A stretch of 64,000 bases of DNA. Source: Spinacia oleracea (lineage: Eukaryota > Streptophyta > Magnoliopsida > Caryophyllales > Amaranthaceae). The stretch lies in NCBI RefSeq assembly GCF_020520425.1, contig NC_079489.1:17756001-17820000 (forward strand), read 5' to 3'. Positions 11,998-22,440 of the stretch are shown one piece after another (positions within the stretch are counted from its first letter, which is position 1; every line of letters begins with the position of its first letter). The notes under the pieces were generated by a model that was given only the letters and a program-made list of their open reading frames with translations, ran no database searches and was not told where the DNA came from. The position numbers and the translations under genes were made by a program.

Positions 11998-12341
11998 CTC
12001 CCTCCGTTTCTTTTTGTTCTTTACGTTTGGCTTTTCACACGTTTATTAACGACTAATTAATGTAAATTGAGATTCCTCTATTTTTTTTATTTAAACAAGG
12101 CAAATTACGTTTAGTTAAACATTTTTATCAAAATTCTGATAATGGAAAAATGAGAAAATTTTAATGTCCAATGGAAAAGTGTGATTAAATGACCCAATGA
12201 ATTTAATTGGTTAAAATAATTATTGGACATAAATTTTGATAGAGTATTAAATCATTTATTTGATAATATAAAATGAAATGTAAATAATATTTTGAAACAC
12301 CCAAAAATAAAAACGTAAAGAACAAAAAGAAACGGAGGGAG
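11998..12341. mobile_element. Stowaway-type MITE
   Basis: Ends ctccctccgtttctttttgt and acaaaaagaaacggagggag, inverted over about 30 bp, TA on both sides. 344 bp. Same family as 13400-13735. Confidence 0.88.
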
Positions 12342-13399
12342 TAGTAATTATTACGATCTTAATTACCAATCACTTTCTTTTATAATTACGATCTTACAAT
12401 TATCACACATTCGGTGGATCTCAATCTATCATTTCATTTTAAATTTTTTAACCTCTCCCTTTTATTGCTTAATTTCATAATTGTTTATTACTCAGTAATA
12501 ACTAATCAAGTTCTTTATTTTTTTTACAATTTTTTTGTAGAAACTAAAGTGATAAATGAAAATGATGTTCATATGTCAGTTGCTACTTTGAATTGTATAA
12601 CCTTTTTCATACTATAATCAACCTTTCTGCTACATTTTTTTTTTCAATCACATGTGATTGTTAAATCACTAATGCAATAAAGATTATTTCATTCTCATCC
12701 ATCATAATACATGAAATTGTTAACGAGATAAATTAAATGTACTCCATAGTACTAAATTATTAATGAATTATTACTACAAGAAACACCTTTCAAAAATTAT
12801 TGCCAATTTAGGATTATTTTTCCCTTCATAGTAACAATCTATCATCTATATAGTATAAAACAAGATAATATATATGACCAAAGAAGTTAGTTTTTCATAA
12901 ATTTTCTTATTAATTAATTATTTTTTAAACTATAATCATGATGAATAATATATACTACTATACCTCAAATAATTGTTAAAGCTTTTATTTGACGACATAA
13001 CTCACACATTGGAGTGTTTCAATATTTTTAACAATTTTATTAACTTTTCGATCAGGCATTTGTATTGAAATCTTGCAATGGGTATTAAAACATAGGTTAA
13101 GATACTTTATGAAGAGAAAAAGGAAGAGTTAGTTATTCATTGTCAATAAATATTGTTTAATTAATGTCGACTACGCACGCATTGCTTGCATAAAAGATTA
13201 GTTATACTATACAAGTATATAGTTCAACTCGTGAGAAGTTTTGTGTTCGCCTAAACTACATGAAATGATACGCCCTCCGTCCCTAAATGTTTCATGTTTA
13301 CTATTTTACACGGTTATTATAACTTTATAAGACTATCATTGTTGTACTTTTATGGGGAATTGTTACTTTTTTATTCCATTTTAACCAGAAAACAAAATA
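12342..13399. other. AT-rich intergenic stretch
   Basis: No gene seen. At 13185-13201 there is a worn Helitron-like 3' end (gcacgcattgcttgc, then TTAGT). The left part (12360-12500) resembles 41770-41830. Confidence 0.3.
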
Positions 13400-13735
13400 C
13401 TCCCTTCGTTTCTTTTTGTTCTTTACGTTTTCCTTTTGGTGTCCCAAAATCTTCTTTACATTTCCTTTTATCACATTAATATTCAATCAAAATTTGTGTC
13501 AAATGATTATTTTAATCAAAATTCATTGGGTCATTTAAATCTCACACTTTTCTATTGGGACATTAAAATTTTCTCATTTTCCCAATATCAGAATTTTGAT
13601 AAGAGTGAAAACACTATAAATAAACGTAATTTTTCTTGTTTAAATAAAAAAATAGAGGAATTTCAATGCATATTAATTAGTCGTTAATAAACGTGCAAAA
13701 GGCCAAACGTAAAGAACAAAAAGAAACGGAGGGAG
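13400..13735. mobile_element. Stowaway-type MITE
   Basis: Ends ctcccttcgtttctttttgt and acaaaaagaaacggagggag, TA at 13398-13399 and 13736-13737. 336 bp. Confidence 0.87.
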
Positions 13736-13999
13736 TAGTTGTAAGGGTTGTGAGCCAATAGAATTCAATGAGTAAAAATGTCAACTCATTCATCAATCCA
13801 AACGTACTTAAACCAAAAGATATTTTATTGATAAATTAACTAATAACATTACAAGGTTAAGATTACAAAGAGGGAATCAAAAAGGAAAAAAAAGGAAGGT
13901 CATTTTAGGAAACCTTAAATGAAAATGGGAAAAATATTTAGGGACAGAGAAGTTTAATTATTCGTAGTCTTTTGCAAATGGTTGTCATTGATATTTTTA

Positions 14000-15816
14000 G
14001 ATCATCTCTAATGATAGGCTAATTTGACAATTATCTTGTTATGTCACATAATATTTCAAGTTATTACATTGTCTAGCTAATTTGTGTTCCAATGACTAGC
14101 AACTAGCTTGTTATTTAAATTGGCCGGTCTCACTTGTCAATTAATTATTTGCCAATTTTTAGGAGCTAGTTATCAAGCACTTGGCCAAGCTAATTCATTA
14201 CTCTCACTTAGGGGTGTCAAATCGGGCCATCGGTTCGGTTTCGGTTCGGGTTCATCCGTTCGGGTTGGAACCGGTTCATTTTGCCATCGGCTCGGTTCGG
14301 TTCGGGTTGAAAAATTAATGGTTCGGTTCGGTTCGGGTTCGGGTTATGTGGTACGGGTTCATATCGGGTCGGGTTCATATTGGGTCGGGTTCATATTGGG
14401 TCGGGTTCATAACGGGTCGGGTTCGTATCTGGTCGGGTTCATATCGGGTCGGGTCATATTTGGTCGGGTCATTAACGGGTTAAGTCGGGTTCATATCGGT
14501 TCAAGTTCATATCGGGTCGGGTTCATAACGGGTCGGGTTCATATTGGGACGGGTTCATACCGGGTCGGGTCAGATCGGGTCGGTTTGTAGTCGGGTCGGT
14601 TAAATTCGGTTAGGTTTGTTAACGGGTTTAGCCGGATTGTAATCGGGTCGGGTTCATGTTTAGTCAGAGTATTACGAAACATGTATTGATGAACTAAATA
14701 CTAATAACGTAGTAATTAATAATCGATAATGATGAATTAATACGTAATTAATTTGTAAAGTTTGTAAATACAAGTTTGTCATATATTCATATTGGTTTAA
14801 ACAACAACGAGACTAACATGTTCATTAACGAAACGAGACAAACAAGTTCAATTGTTAATGAATTAAGTCGATTCAATTAAAATAGCATTGTTTTTCGATT
14901 AGTGATCTTAGGTTACAAGCTTATAAGCTTATAAGGTATTGAATTAGATCAATTTAGTTTAATGATCGATTAGACGATTAGTCAGTTGAATACGAGTCAA
15001 TAAAAGAGTGCACATTCAATTCTACAAGACTATAACTATATAGTAGTATAGCTATATATATTGGAAATACATCTAATAAAGAAAAATATGTTAAATGATA
15101 ACATGTTTAGTTACTTAGCCGGTTGATAAACAACAGTTCGAATACTCGGTTGAACAACGCACATTGAATTATATCTTTGGTTTATAAAGGTTTAAGAAGT
15201 ACAATTACTTACGAATTATATCATTTGATATCTTAGCATTTCGGCTCTGTATGGTTTGACGAAAAACATTTCAAGTAAAAACTTATTTTTGAGGCGGGTT
15301 ATGACAGGTTTGAATTAAACGGGGTGTAAACGGGTTACAGGTTGTAAACGGTTCGGGTTGTAAACGGTTCGGGTTGAAACAGTTCGGGTTGTAAACGTCC
15401 GGGTTGAAACGGTTCGGGTTAAAACAGTTTGGGTTGTGAACGGGTTTTCCCCGGGTTGAAACGGTTCGGGTTGAAATAAATCGGGTCATTAACGGTTTTC
15501 GGTTCCATTCGGTTCGGGTAGAAACAGTTTCGGGTTAAGCAAGACGGTTTGTTATCGGGTATCGGGTCTTAATCGGTTTAATATATTCGAGACGGTTCGG
15601 GTTCGGGTTGAATGTTATCGGTTCTGTTAGTTTTCGGGTTCCAACTAACGGGTTATTAACGATTCGGGTTATTAACGAATCGGATTAATCCAGCGGGTTA
15701 AACGGTTCGGGTTGAGATCGATTTGACAGTCCTACTCTTACTCCAATGGTCTAGCTATTAGCTTGAAACTTTTATAAATTTCAAGCTAATCCCTAGCTAC
15801 AACCATTGGAGATGCT
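14000..15816. mobile_element. Tourist-like MITE split by a nested hAT element
   Basis: Left part gatcatctctaatgataggc and right part ending caaccattggagatgct match the intact copy at 60154-60465 (gagcatctccaatagtaagc to ccattggagatgctc). The extra 14209-15734 block interrupts it near its middle-right. Confidence 0.8.
14209..15734. mobile_element. Non-autonomous hAT element full of CGGGT minisatellites
   Basis: Inverted ends taggggtgtcaaatcgg and the reverse complement of cgatttgacagtccta, with an 8-bp target copy, ctctcact (14201-14208) and ctcttact (15735-15742), one mismatch. The TAGGGGTGTCAAA end and 8-bp copy fit hAT. The interior has two arrays: GGGTCGGGTTCATATC-type units (about 14335-14660) and GTTGTAAACGGTTCGG-type units (about 15320-15720), separated by AT-rich DNA. 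No transposase. Confidence 0.8.
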
Positions 15817-15908
15817 AGGAAGTTGAAGAACTCATAGATCGGGTATATATGCATTTAGACCTAGTGAATCATGGGCAAGCCTAGTGACTCACACGACAAG
15901 ATCGAGTA
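15817..15908. other. Short spacer
   Basis: No feature seen. Confidence 0.3.
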
Positions 15909-16231
15909 CTACTTCTGTTCCTTTTAAATTATCGCTTTAACTAACTTTCTCCGCTCTTTTTAATTAGCGTTTTTGAATTATTGATACAGTTTCCACATTA
16001 AATTACACATTGTTATTATGAAATTGTGTCGAAATTATAAAAATATGCACATGAAAATGTAAAATTATTTCCAAGAAAAATTTATGAGAAATAGTATATA
16101 TTTCCAAGAAAATCATAATTAATTTTCAATTAAGTATTTCTTTGAAATAAGAGGATATCCATTCTTAAATTAATGTGTTATTACTTATTACAACAACAAC
16201 AACAACAACAAATAAAAAGGAATGAAGGGAG
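15909..16231. mobile_element. Stowaway-type MITE with (CAA)n
   Basis: Ends ctacttctgttccttttaaa and aaaaaggaatgaagggag are imperfect inverted copies, TA on both sides. A CAA trinucleotide run lies at about 16190-16210. Confidence 0.6.
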
Positions 16232-16507
16232 TAATAATTTATTACAAAGATGTTCTATATATAGATCGAAGTGTACCATTTGCATTTTATATTTATCGTC
16301 ATGGGTAACAGTTTAACATGCGTCTAGCTTTAACCATAAAAAGTAATACGTGACTATTAATTTCAGACAGATATTGTAGTTACGTTGACACTTAACATAC
16401 TTATATAGTCGGGATTAAATTAAAGAGGCTATTGAAAAATCTTAATTAAGATCATATTAAGGAAGAGTCAAAGTGGAATACGTTTTGGCGTGGATTGGGG
16501 TATCCAA

Positions 16508-16618
16508 GGGGAAGTGATAAATCCAAGGAAAATTTTACTTCTTCCAAGGAAATCCACATTTTTTTAAAGGTGATTTCCTTGGAAGAAGTGAAATTCTTCC
16601 TTGGATTTATCATTTCCC
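16508..16618. repeat. Strong hairpin with about 50-bp arms
   Basis: The left arm (16508-16557) and right arm (16571-16618) are inverted copies at about 90 percent by eye, sharing gataaatccaagga and acttcttccaaggaaatc, with a loop of about 12 bases. Transcribed, it would fold into a miRNA- or siRNA-like precursor. No evidence of expression can be seen. Confidence 0.75.
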
Positions 16619-16882
16619 GTATCCAAGGCATGCTTGCAGATGGGCTGATGAGTTGGACTTTGCTATTTCTTTTGTTGCTGGAAACTTGGCTAAGCATCAG
16701 GTATACAGATTAGCCCTCTTTACTACAGTTTATTTAATTTGTTTGGAGGGCTTGTAATCAGAAGAAGTTCCAGACCCACATTCCTGATTCTGCCACAATG
16801 TTCAAGGAGATTTAGTTTGTTGTTTTTTCTCAGCTTGGTGCTTTATGTTGAAAAAGCTCAGGAAAATTGGGCATGAGTTGTA

Positions 16883-17401
16883 ATCCCTCCGTCCCTTAAT
16901 ATTTGACCTGTTTTGCTCGGACATGTTTGTCAATGCACAAATTTGACCACCAATTTCTTTAACTACATATTATAAAAACTTATAAAAATATTAATATTTT
17001 GAAAATATATATTAAGATGAAACTAACAATATACTTCCTCTATTCTTATTTACATTACACAATTGAGATTTTGATACTATTCACACAAGCTCCTTTGATT
17101 TCAATTTGTGATTTATACTTAAGAAAAAACATAGTTGTGTGGGGTCTTGTTTGATTCGTCTCAATAAATATTTTTTAAATATCAACTTTTTAGAATTTTT
17201 TCTTATCCATAATTGAAGATATTAATGTTTGAAATCGCGCATTAGCAAACGTGACTAAATAATTGTGTCATATAAAAAAGAACAAAGGAAGTATTATATA
17301 CTAACATTTGTTTTCATATACTAAAAATAAAATAGGGTCTAAGTAAATTATATAATAGTGCAAAAAGTCAAACCGGATCGAGTATTAAGGGACGGAGGGA
17401 C
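16883..17401. mobile_element. Stowaway-type MITE with nested copy
   Basis: Ends atccctccgtcccttaatat and gtattaagggacggagggac, TA on both sides. The interior is interrupted by the element at 17034-17291. Confidence 0.75.
17034..17291. mobile_element. Stowaway-type MITE nested in another
   Basis: Ends cttcctctattcttatttac and aaaaaagaacaaaggaag, TA at 17032-17033 and 17292-17293. Same family as 9456-9708 (shared tttgatactattcacacaag). Confidence 0.75.
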
Positions 17402-17734
17402 TAGTTTTTTGTTTTTTTGGGTTCCTAGTTGTTGGGGGTGCAGTCTGTTAGACTTTTCCCACCTTGAGTTTGGGTTTTTTTTTTGCTGTTTGGCTTGTTT
17501 GTAATCTGGTTTGACGATTAATACAAGTAAATATTATTCTGAATGAAGAGTCAAAGTGTATACTATTGACTAGTATAAACCCAAATACCAATTAGCAAAG
17601 CTTAAAGAACACACATGCAATGATGCAATAATAAGATCAAATTCTAATTCAATAACACAATTAAAATTCAGTTAATTTGGTCAAGCAAGAAGAAAAGTTA
17701 GGTGCATTCAAACAAAGCACAAACCCAATTTTGC

Positions 17735-17744
17735 ACTATATATA
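17735..17744 (+). promoter_or_regulatory. Probable TATA box of the first PIP-like gene
   Basis: ctatatatagg stands about 83 bases before the ATG at 17827, the usual place for a plant TATA box. It suggests the promoter survives although the reading frame is broken. Confidence 0.5.
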
Positions 17745-17826
17745 GGCAATTAACATCCTTACTATAAACTTCAATTCATAAAAAGCTCAATTAACCAGGC
17801 CATAATCATTAAAACAAATTAAGAAA

Positions 17827-18070
17827 ATGAGAAGTGAGCAAACTAAAATGAGTATGTTTTTGATCACAACGGTGGTCTTTCTTGTACTCTCCATGCTTTG
17901 TTCAGTAGGCGAGGCGAGGCGAGGCGAGGCGGCTAAAAATCGATGATTTTGGATCAAACAATGGTGTACCATTGTACAATTCTCCGGTATACGAAACCGC
18001 GAAAAATAATCTGGCATTTTGGCTACAGAAATTGTCTTCAGGACCAAGTGATGGAGGTGCTGGTCACTAA
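17827..18070 (+). pseudogene. PIP-type secreted peptide gene, frame broken by a GGCGA repeat
   Basis: The ATG at 17827 opens a signal peptide (MSMFLITTVVFLVLSMLCS) ending in VGEAR. Four GGCGA units then follow (17908-17927) and the frame runs into a stop after about 39 codons. In the next frame, 17929-18070 encodes RLKIDDFGSN..., ETAKNNLAFWLQKLSSGPSD and GGAGH, then TAA at 18068. The end KLSSGPSDGGAGH is the PIP/PIPL mature-peptide motif (SGPS...G.GH), and the whole aligns with the neighbour at 21066 (RLLPEDDFSN, ENAKNTMAHWFQRLASGPSG). The ATG-to-stop distance is one base out of frame; two units fewer, or one more, would be in frame. It is therefore either a recent pseudogene or a repeat-length allele. 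The family acts in immune and root signalling through RLK7-type receptors. Confidence 0.8.
17908..17932. repeat. GGCGA pentanucleotide repeat (4 units plus GGCGG)
   Basis: Four perfect GGCGA units followed by GGCGG, placed at the signal-peptide boundary of the PIP-like gene. The unit length is not a multiple of three, so each step of slippage shifts the reading frame. Confidence 0.95.
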
Positions 18071-18338
18071 TCAATAATCATGCATGTATATTGTATAATT
18101 GTATATGGTTTATGGAAATCAACTTAATTAAAACATGCATGTTAGGATATATCACACATATATTATTTTATTTGTTTATTTTATTTGTTTGCATTTGAAG
18201 ACCAAAAGGCTTCAAATCATCAAGGTGTAACGTACTCTACTTTGAAAAGATTTATCATTACTTTATTTATCATAGCCTTCCCTTTAGTATAGTTGTATAT
18301 AGGTTAGAATGTATCTCAAGCATATTAAATTTAATATA

Positions 18339-18555
18339 TTTCCCCCATTTTTTAATACTCGCAATGTTTGACTATTATTGATGATTTATAGGTAAAATAA
18401 AACTTAGTTATGTCATATCTTGTTAAATCCGGTATCTTTAAAATATCAACTTTTTATAATTTTTGATTAAAGATAATTAAAAATATTAATGATTTAAGCT
18501 GTGCATTGACATGCGTGAAAATAAGCAACATTACGAGTAAAAAAGAACGTAGGAA
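18339..18555. mobile_element. Worn Stowaway-type MITE
   Basis: tttcccccattttttaatac at the left and aaagaacgtaggaaa at the right are diverged inverted ends next to TA. The interior matches parts of 50958-51505 (tactcgcaatgtttgac versus tagtcgcaaagttgaa). Confidence 0.5.
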
Positions 18556-18623
18556 ATATATATTTCTTGAATTCTTGGTTGTTGTAACAAAACAAAAGAA
18601 AAACCTAACTGTGTAATATTATA

Positions 18624-18884
18624 CTTATTCCGTTCCATAAATATCGCACCATGGTTGACTTTTACTCCTCTATCACATTACTTTGACTCTTAATATCTAA
18701 TAATCTAAAATCGTGTGTAAGTAAAAATTATAAAAAATTGAAATTTAGAAAATATATATCGATACAAATCTAATATGACCCCACACGACTACAATTTTCT
18801 TACGTATAAATCACAAAAAATGGTCAAAGTTGTAGTGTGAATAGTGTAAAACCAAACGGTGCGATATTTACGGAACAAATGAAG
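18624..18884. mobile_element. Stowaway-type MITE
   Basis: Ends cttattccgttccataaata and atttacggaacaaatgaag, with gcaccatggtt / aaacggtgcgat completing the inverted pair. TA on both sides. 261 bp. Confidence 0.75.
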
Positions 18885-19084
18885 TATATATCTTATGAGT
18901 CATGAGTATGTATCAGTATGTAGTTACACACTTACGCATAGACACGTGTGCCACACACCGATCAATTAATCAGAGTAAATTAGATGGATTAGATTGAACT
19001 GCAAATATACTTGGTATATTATCTTTGTTAAATTAGTTAGTATCGAGGAGATTGAAAGGTTAATTACAAACTTAAAGAGTGCAG

Positions 19085-19720
19085 CTTAGAGCTGATAAAG
19101 CTGATCCAACAAATCAACCCTAGCGGAACCCAACTCAATATAATAAAGGGTTGGGGTTAAGATTTTCAACTCGTTTAATTAAACCATAAGAAATTTCTTA
19201 CCAAGAAAGAATCATTTCTTTGAAGAAAGTCACGAGGTAGAACAAAAAATAGGAGAGTGCTTTCAAGCACGAAGGGCCAATCCAACCTAACCCGTTTAAT
19301 AAAATAGGTCTGATCGGATTGAAATTTTCAACTCGAAAGCAATCCGCCTAACCCGTATAACTAATTGCGTCAGGTTAACCCTCATAAACTAATTTTTTAG
19401 GCCTTTTTAACTTTGTACAAATTATAAATATGAAAAACTTAAACTAACATCTAGCAACATCCAATACTTATTTTTATCTCCCTATACATATTGGAGTATT
19501 AGTTTTGTTGCAATGAGATTTGCCTCGAAAAAATGATCCCTTCAGTTATAGGTAAACGGGAAAAAAAAAACTAAACGGGTCAACTTCAGATCTACCTGTT
19601 TTATATTCAAGTCAGATTGCCCGTTCAAGTAAACAGGTCTGGTTGATTGTAAAATCTCAATCATTTATAAATATGTCGACCTGATTCCGACCGAAGCCAA
19701 CCCATTAATGGCTCTATTAC
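19085..19720. mobile_element. hAT-like non-autonomous element, worn
   Basis: The right end cattaatggctctattacag, then cccctaa, reads in reverse TTAGGGGCTGTAATAGAGCC, a typical hAT start. The left end (ttagagctgataaagc) is more diverged. The interior has AACCCGTTTAAT/ACGGGTC-type motifs. No coding capacity. Confidence 0.45.
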
Positions 19721-19929
19721 AGCCCCTAATATTTTTTTCTCAATTTATTTAAATAAAAAATCACGTGTTAATGAAATATACGTTTAGTTCATATTATACA
19801 ATCCAGCGTAAAAGTTGTACTGCGTATGTATCATTTAATTTCTTTTCTTTCAATTAACAAGCTAGTGTTTTTCTTTCCTTAGAAAAAATAAAAAGTACTC
19901 GTAACAATTAACAAGCTAATGTCAGCAGT

Positions 19930-20275
19930 ATGGCTGAGCATGTGTCGGGCCAACACACGGGCTATTCGAGCCCGGCACGGTTCGGTACAGCACGGGAGGC
20001 ACAACAATTGGCCATGGCCCGTGCCATGACATCATTTTAGAAATTTGGTACGAGCACGAAGTGACAGGCCATATGTCAACACGGTTACTTTTCAAACAAT
20101 AATAAAAATCTTAAAATTAATAAGAGAGCCCGCTAGTCCGACACGATTCGGCCCGGCACGACACGTATGATGGACTAAGCACGGACCTCAATTATAAAGA
20201 GGCATGAGCCTGACACGACGCGACTTTTGTTTGGCCCATTTAGGCACTGTCTGTTAGGGCTCGGCACGTGCCAAC
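19930..20275. repeat. GC-rich CGGCACG-type interspersed repeat
   Basis: A stretch rich in CGGCACG, GACACGA and GGCCCG motifs in otherwise AT-rich DNA, starting near ggctgagcatgtgtcgggcc and ending near gggctcggcacgtgccaacc, which are loosely inverted. Probably a hAT-like MITE; target copies not found. Confidence 0.4.
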
Positions 20276-20287
20276 CACTAGTAAGTA

Positions 20288-20545
20288 TTTTCTTTATTCT
20301 TAGTTATATGACACAATTGGATTTTGGACATTATTCACACAAGCTCCTTGACTTTCTTTTGTGGTCTATATTTAAGAAAAAACATAGTCGTGTGAGATCT
20401 TATTAGACTCGTCTCAATGATTGTTTTTTTAAATATTAACTTTATATAATTTTTTCTTATCCATAATTGGAGATATTAATGTTTGAAATTGTAAATTGGA
20501 AAACGTGCCTAAATAATTGTGTCTTTTATAAAATAATAGAGGAAG
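20288..20545. mobile_element. Stowaway-type MITE
   Basis: The interior (cacaagctccttgactttct) and ends match the 9456-9708 family. TA at 20286-20287 and 20546-20547. 258 bp. Confidence 0.65.
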
Positions 20546-20579
20546 TAGTAAGCAGTACTGTATTAATTACTACCACGTA

Positions 20580-20754
20580 CATTTTTTTAATAGGTAAGAA
20601 GAATGAACTCTATTGAACCAGCATCTAGCACAGGTTAACCACTCCAGCTAAGCGGGTATTCGCTTGAGTCACTCCTAAATATTTTTACAGCTGATAGGGG
20701 TCGACCCTATGACTTGAAGGTGAGTTCCCTACCAATTCCACCAACTTATGTCGG
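20580..20754 (-). mobile_element. tRNA-derived SINE with 16-bp target duplication
   Basis: taattactaccacgta lies at both 20564-20579 and 20755-20770. On the minus strand the body begins ccgacataagttggtgg and carries an A-box-like ttggtggaattggtaggg and a B-box-like agggtcgacccc, then a tail ending in a short A run. 175 bp. Confidence 0.8.
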
Positions 20755-21065
20755 TAATTACTACCACGTAATGACTTCATCTCTTAGCATTGCATTTTGA
20801 CTAACCTACTCTTCCATACTACTCCATTAACAAACATGTAAAACATAGAATTGACTAATTCCATTAATTAAAAGGATGAATAATTAATATTCTTGCTCAA
20901 CAAGTAATAGTATTAACCGTACCATTTTATTCAAGTCAAGCCATTTTGCAGCACACCATTTAATACCTCAAAAATCAAAATCCAACAATATATACAATTT
21001 ATTTCTTCAAAGAGAAAAAAGAAAACTACTTTGATAAATAACTTTTTTCTAAAAAAACATAAATT

Positions 21066-21290
21066 ATGGAGAAATGTACGGGAAGGAGAATGATTTTGAT
21101 AGCTTTGGTCTTGTTCATAGCATTTTCGAGTTTTGCTTCAATAGTTAGTGCTTCGAGATTGTTACCGGAGGATGATTTCAGTAACGTTGATAATAGTAAT
21201 CGCCTTCAGTTGTATGAGAACGCGAAAAACACCATGGCTCATTGGTTTCAAAGGCTTGCCTCCGGACCTAGCGGCGGTGATGGTCATTGA
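21066..21290 (+). CDS. PIP/PIPL-type secreted signalling peptide precursor
   Basis: 74 residues, single exon. Residues 1-30 form a signal peptide (MILIALVLFIAFSSFASIVS core). An acidic, poorly conserved propeptide follows (RLLPEDDFSNVDNSN), then a more conserved block ENAKNTMAHWFQ, and the end RLASGPSGGDGH just before the stop. SGPS followed by a Gly/His-terminated tail is the mature-peptide motif of PAMP-induced secreted peptides (PIP and PIP-like). The precursor would be exported and cut near RLAS; a hydroxylated proline is expected. It is the intact neighbour of the broken copy at 17827 in the same orientation, 3 kb apart, so a local duplication. A TATA-like atatatac lies about 75 bases upstream. 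Confidence 0.85.
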   Translation: MEKCTGRRMILIALVLFIAFSSFASIVSASRLLPEDDFSNVDNSNRLQLYENAKNTMAHWFQRLASGPSGGDGH

Positions 21291-22440
21291 TTTAATGCGT
21301 AGTTCAAGCAGAATCATACTATTGCGACGAATATTTCTTGGTTTTATTCAAGAATGCTATAATCTAGCTAGCTCATTTAGTTTCTACAATTTTTTCAATC
21401 CTTTAACTTGTTGATTTATTTAATTAGGTTTAGAAAAAGGACGTTGGCACTTGGCACAGAAGTTGTTCTTCATCATTTTCTTACTTTCCTTAATATTTGT
21501 TTAGCACATGTCAAAAAAAGAAAAAAGAGTACGTTGGCCAAGTCTTGATTATTTATTCATTTGTTATGTTCATTAATTTACACAAAGAAATTCTAAGATT
21601 ATACGTACATGTGTAGAAATTGTGATTAGTTTGTACGTGAAGTTATCAAATTCGTTTTTTAAAATGTATACTACATATTTTGTGATGAGATTGTGTATAA
21701 ACTAGGATTGCTTTGAAAGATTTGTACTTTAAAAAAAAAAATAGTCGTAGAAGATTGTACTTCATCCGGGAAACTAAGATATAACTTTGTTGAATATCAT
21801 TGATTCGTTTCAATAAATAAAATAATAATAAAATAATCTCAACATAGGATTAGTTTGAGGTAGTCTACATCGTTGGTGGACAACGACAAAAAGACCCCAT
21901 ACCCACCCTAAAAAAAAAAAAACAACCAATATAATTCGCCCACGGAAAATTCTCCACCTAAAAACAACCAATATAAATTCATATCAAATCTCCATGAATT
22001 TACAACAACATTAGAGTATTTCAAACCCTTCCTAAACATATTTAGAACATTTCCCAATATCAAAACTTAATTCCTAAACCTCCTAGCATAGTGATTACTA
22101 CACTAATTGTCACAAATCATGATAAACTCTACTAAAACATCCCTTTTAAAATTTCTAGCAACATACAATAATTTGAAACCTCTTCAAAATATATTCAACA
22201 TGCTTAAAATCATTAAAACAATAACTTTCATAATTTATAATCATCCTATTATGATTTTAAAACTATTAAAACCCTAAAAATTTATGCTTTAATAATTTAA
22301 AACCCTTATTTGAACAATATTATAGAATTTGAAAATTAATAACTTTATTATGCAAAACATGTAATCTAAAATCCATAATTAAATCATAAAAACTATAAAT
22401 TTAACTCAAGAAAACATGAATTAACTTGTTAAAACATAAT
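21291..22440. other. Intergenic AT-rich stretch
   Basis: No gene seen. 21430-21780 is plain AT-rich DNA. From about 21850 to 22440 long A-rich sequence with little pattern may belong to the terminal part of the neighbouring chromovirus fossil. Confidence 0.3.

Larger units (their letters stand above)
16476..17544 (+). mobile_element. Inserted segment bounded by a 14-bp direct repeat (possible retroposon)
   Basis: gaagagtcaaagtg occurs at 16462-16475 and again at 17545-17558. Between the copies lie a 50-bp-arm hairpin, a short coding-like stretch (about 16630-16700) and a nested Stowaway (16883-17401). The right end (ctggtttgacgattaatac) is not a clear poly-A tail, so a LINE origin is only a guess. 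The length without the MITE is about 550 bp. Confidence 0.5.

Noticed and set aside
14108-14590. 160-residue glycine/arginine-rich frame
   Set aside because: It is the translation of the GGGTCGGGTTCATATC minisatellite inside a hAT element.
16571-16700. 5' inversion by twin priming as the cause of the hairpin
   Set aside because: In twin priming the inverted part should continue upstream of the overlap; here both arms start at the same point and diverge outward.
16452-16713. Overlapping frames on both strands, possibly a small gene
   Set aside because: They are mirror translations of the hairpin arms at 16508-16618.
17787-18074. 95-residue minus-strand frame over the first PIP-like gene
   Set aside because: It is the antisense shadow of the peptide gene; the plus strand carries the signal peptide and PIP motif.
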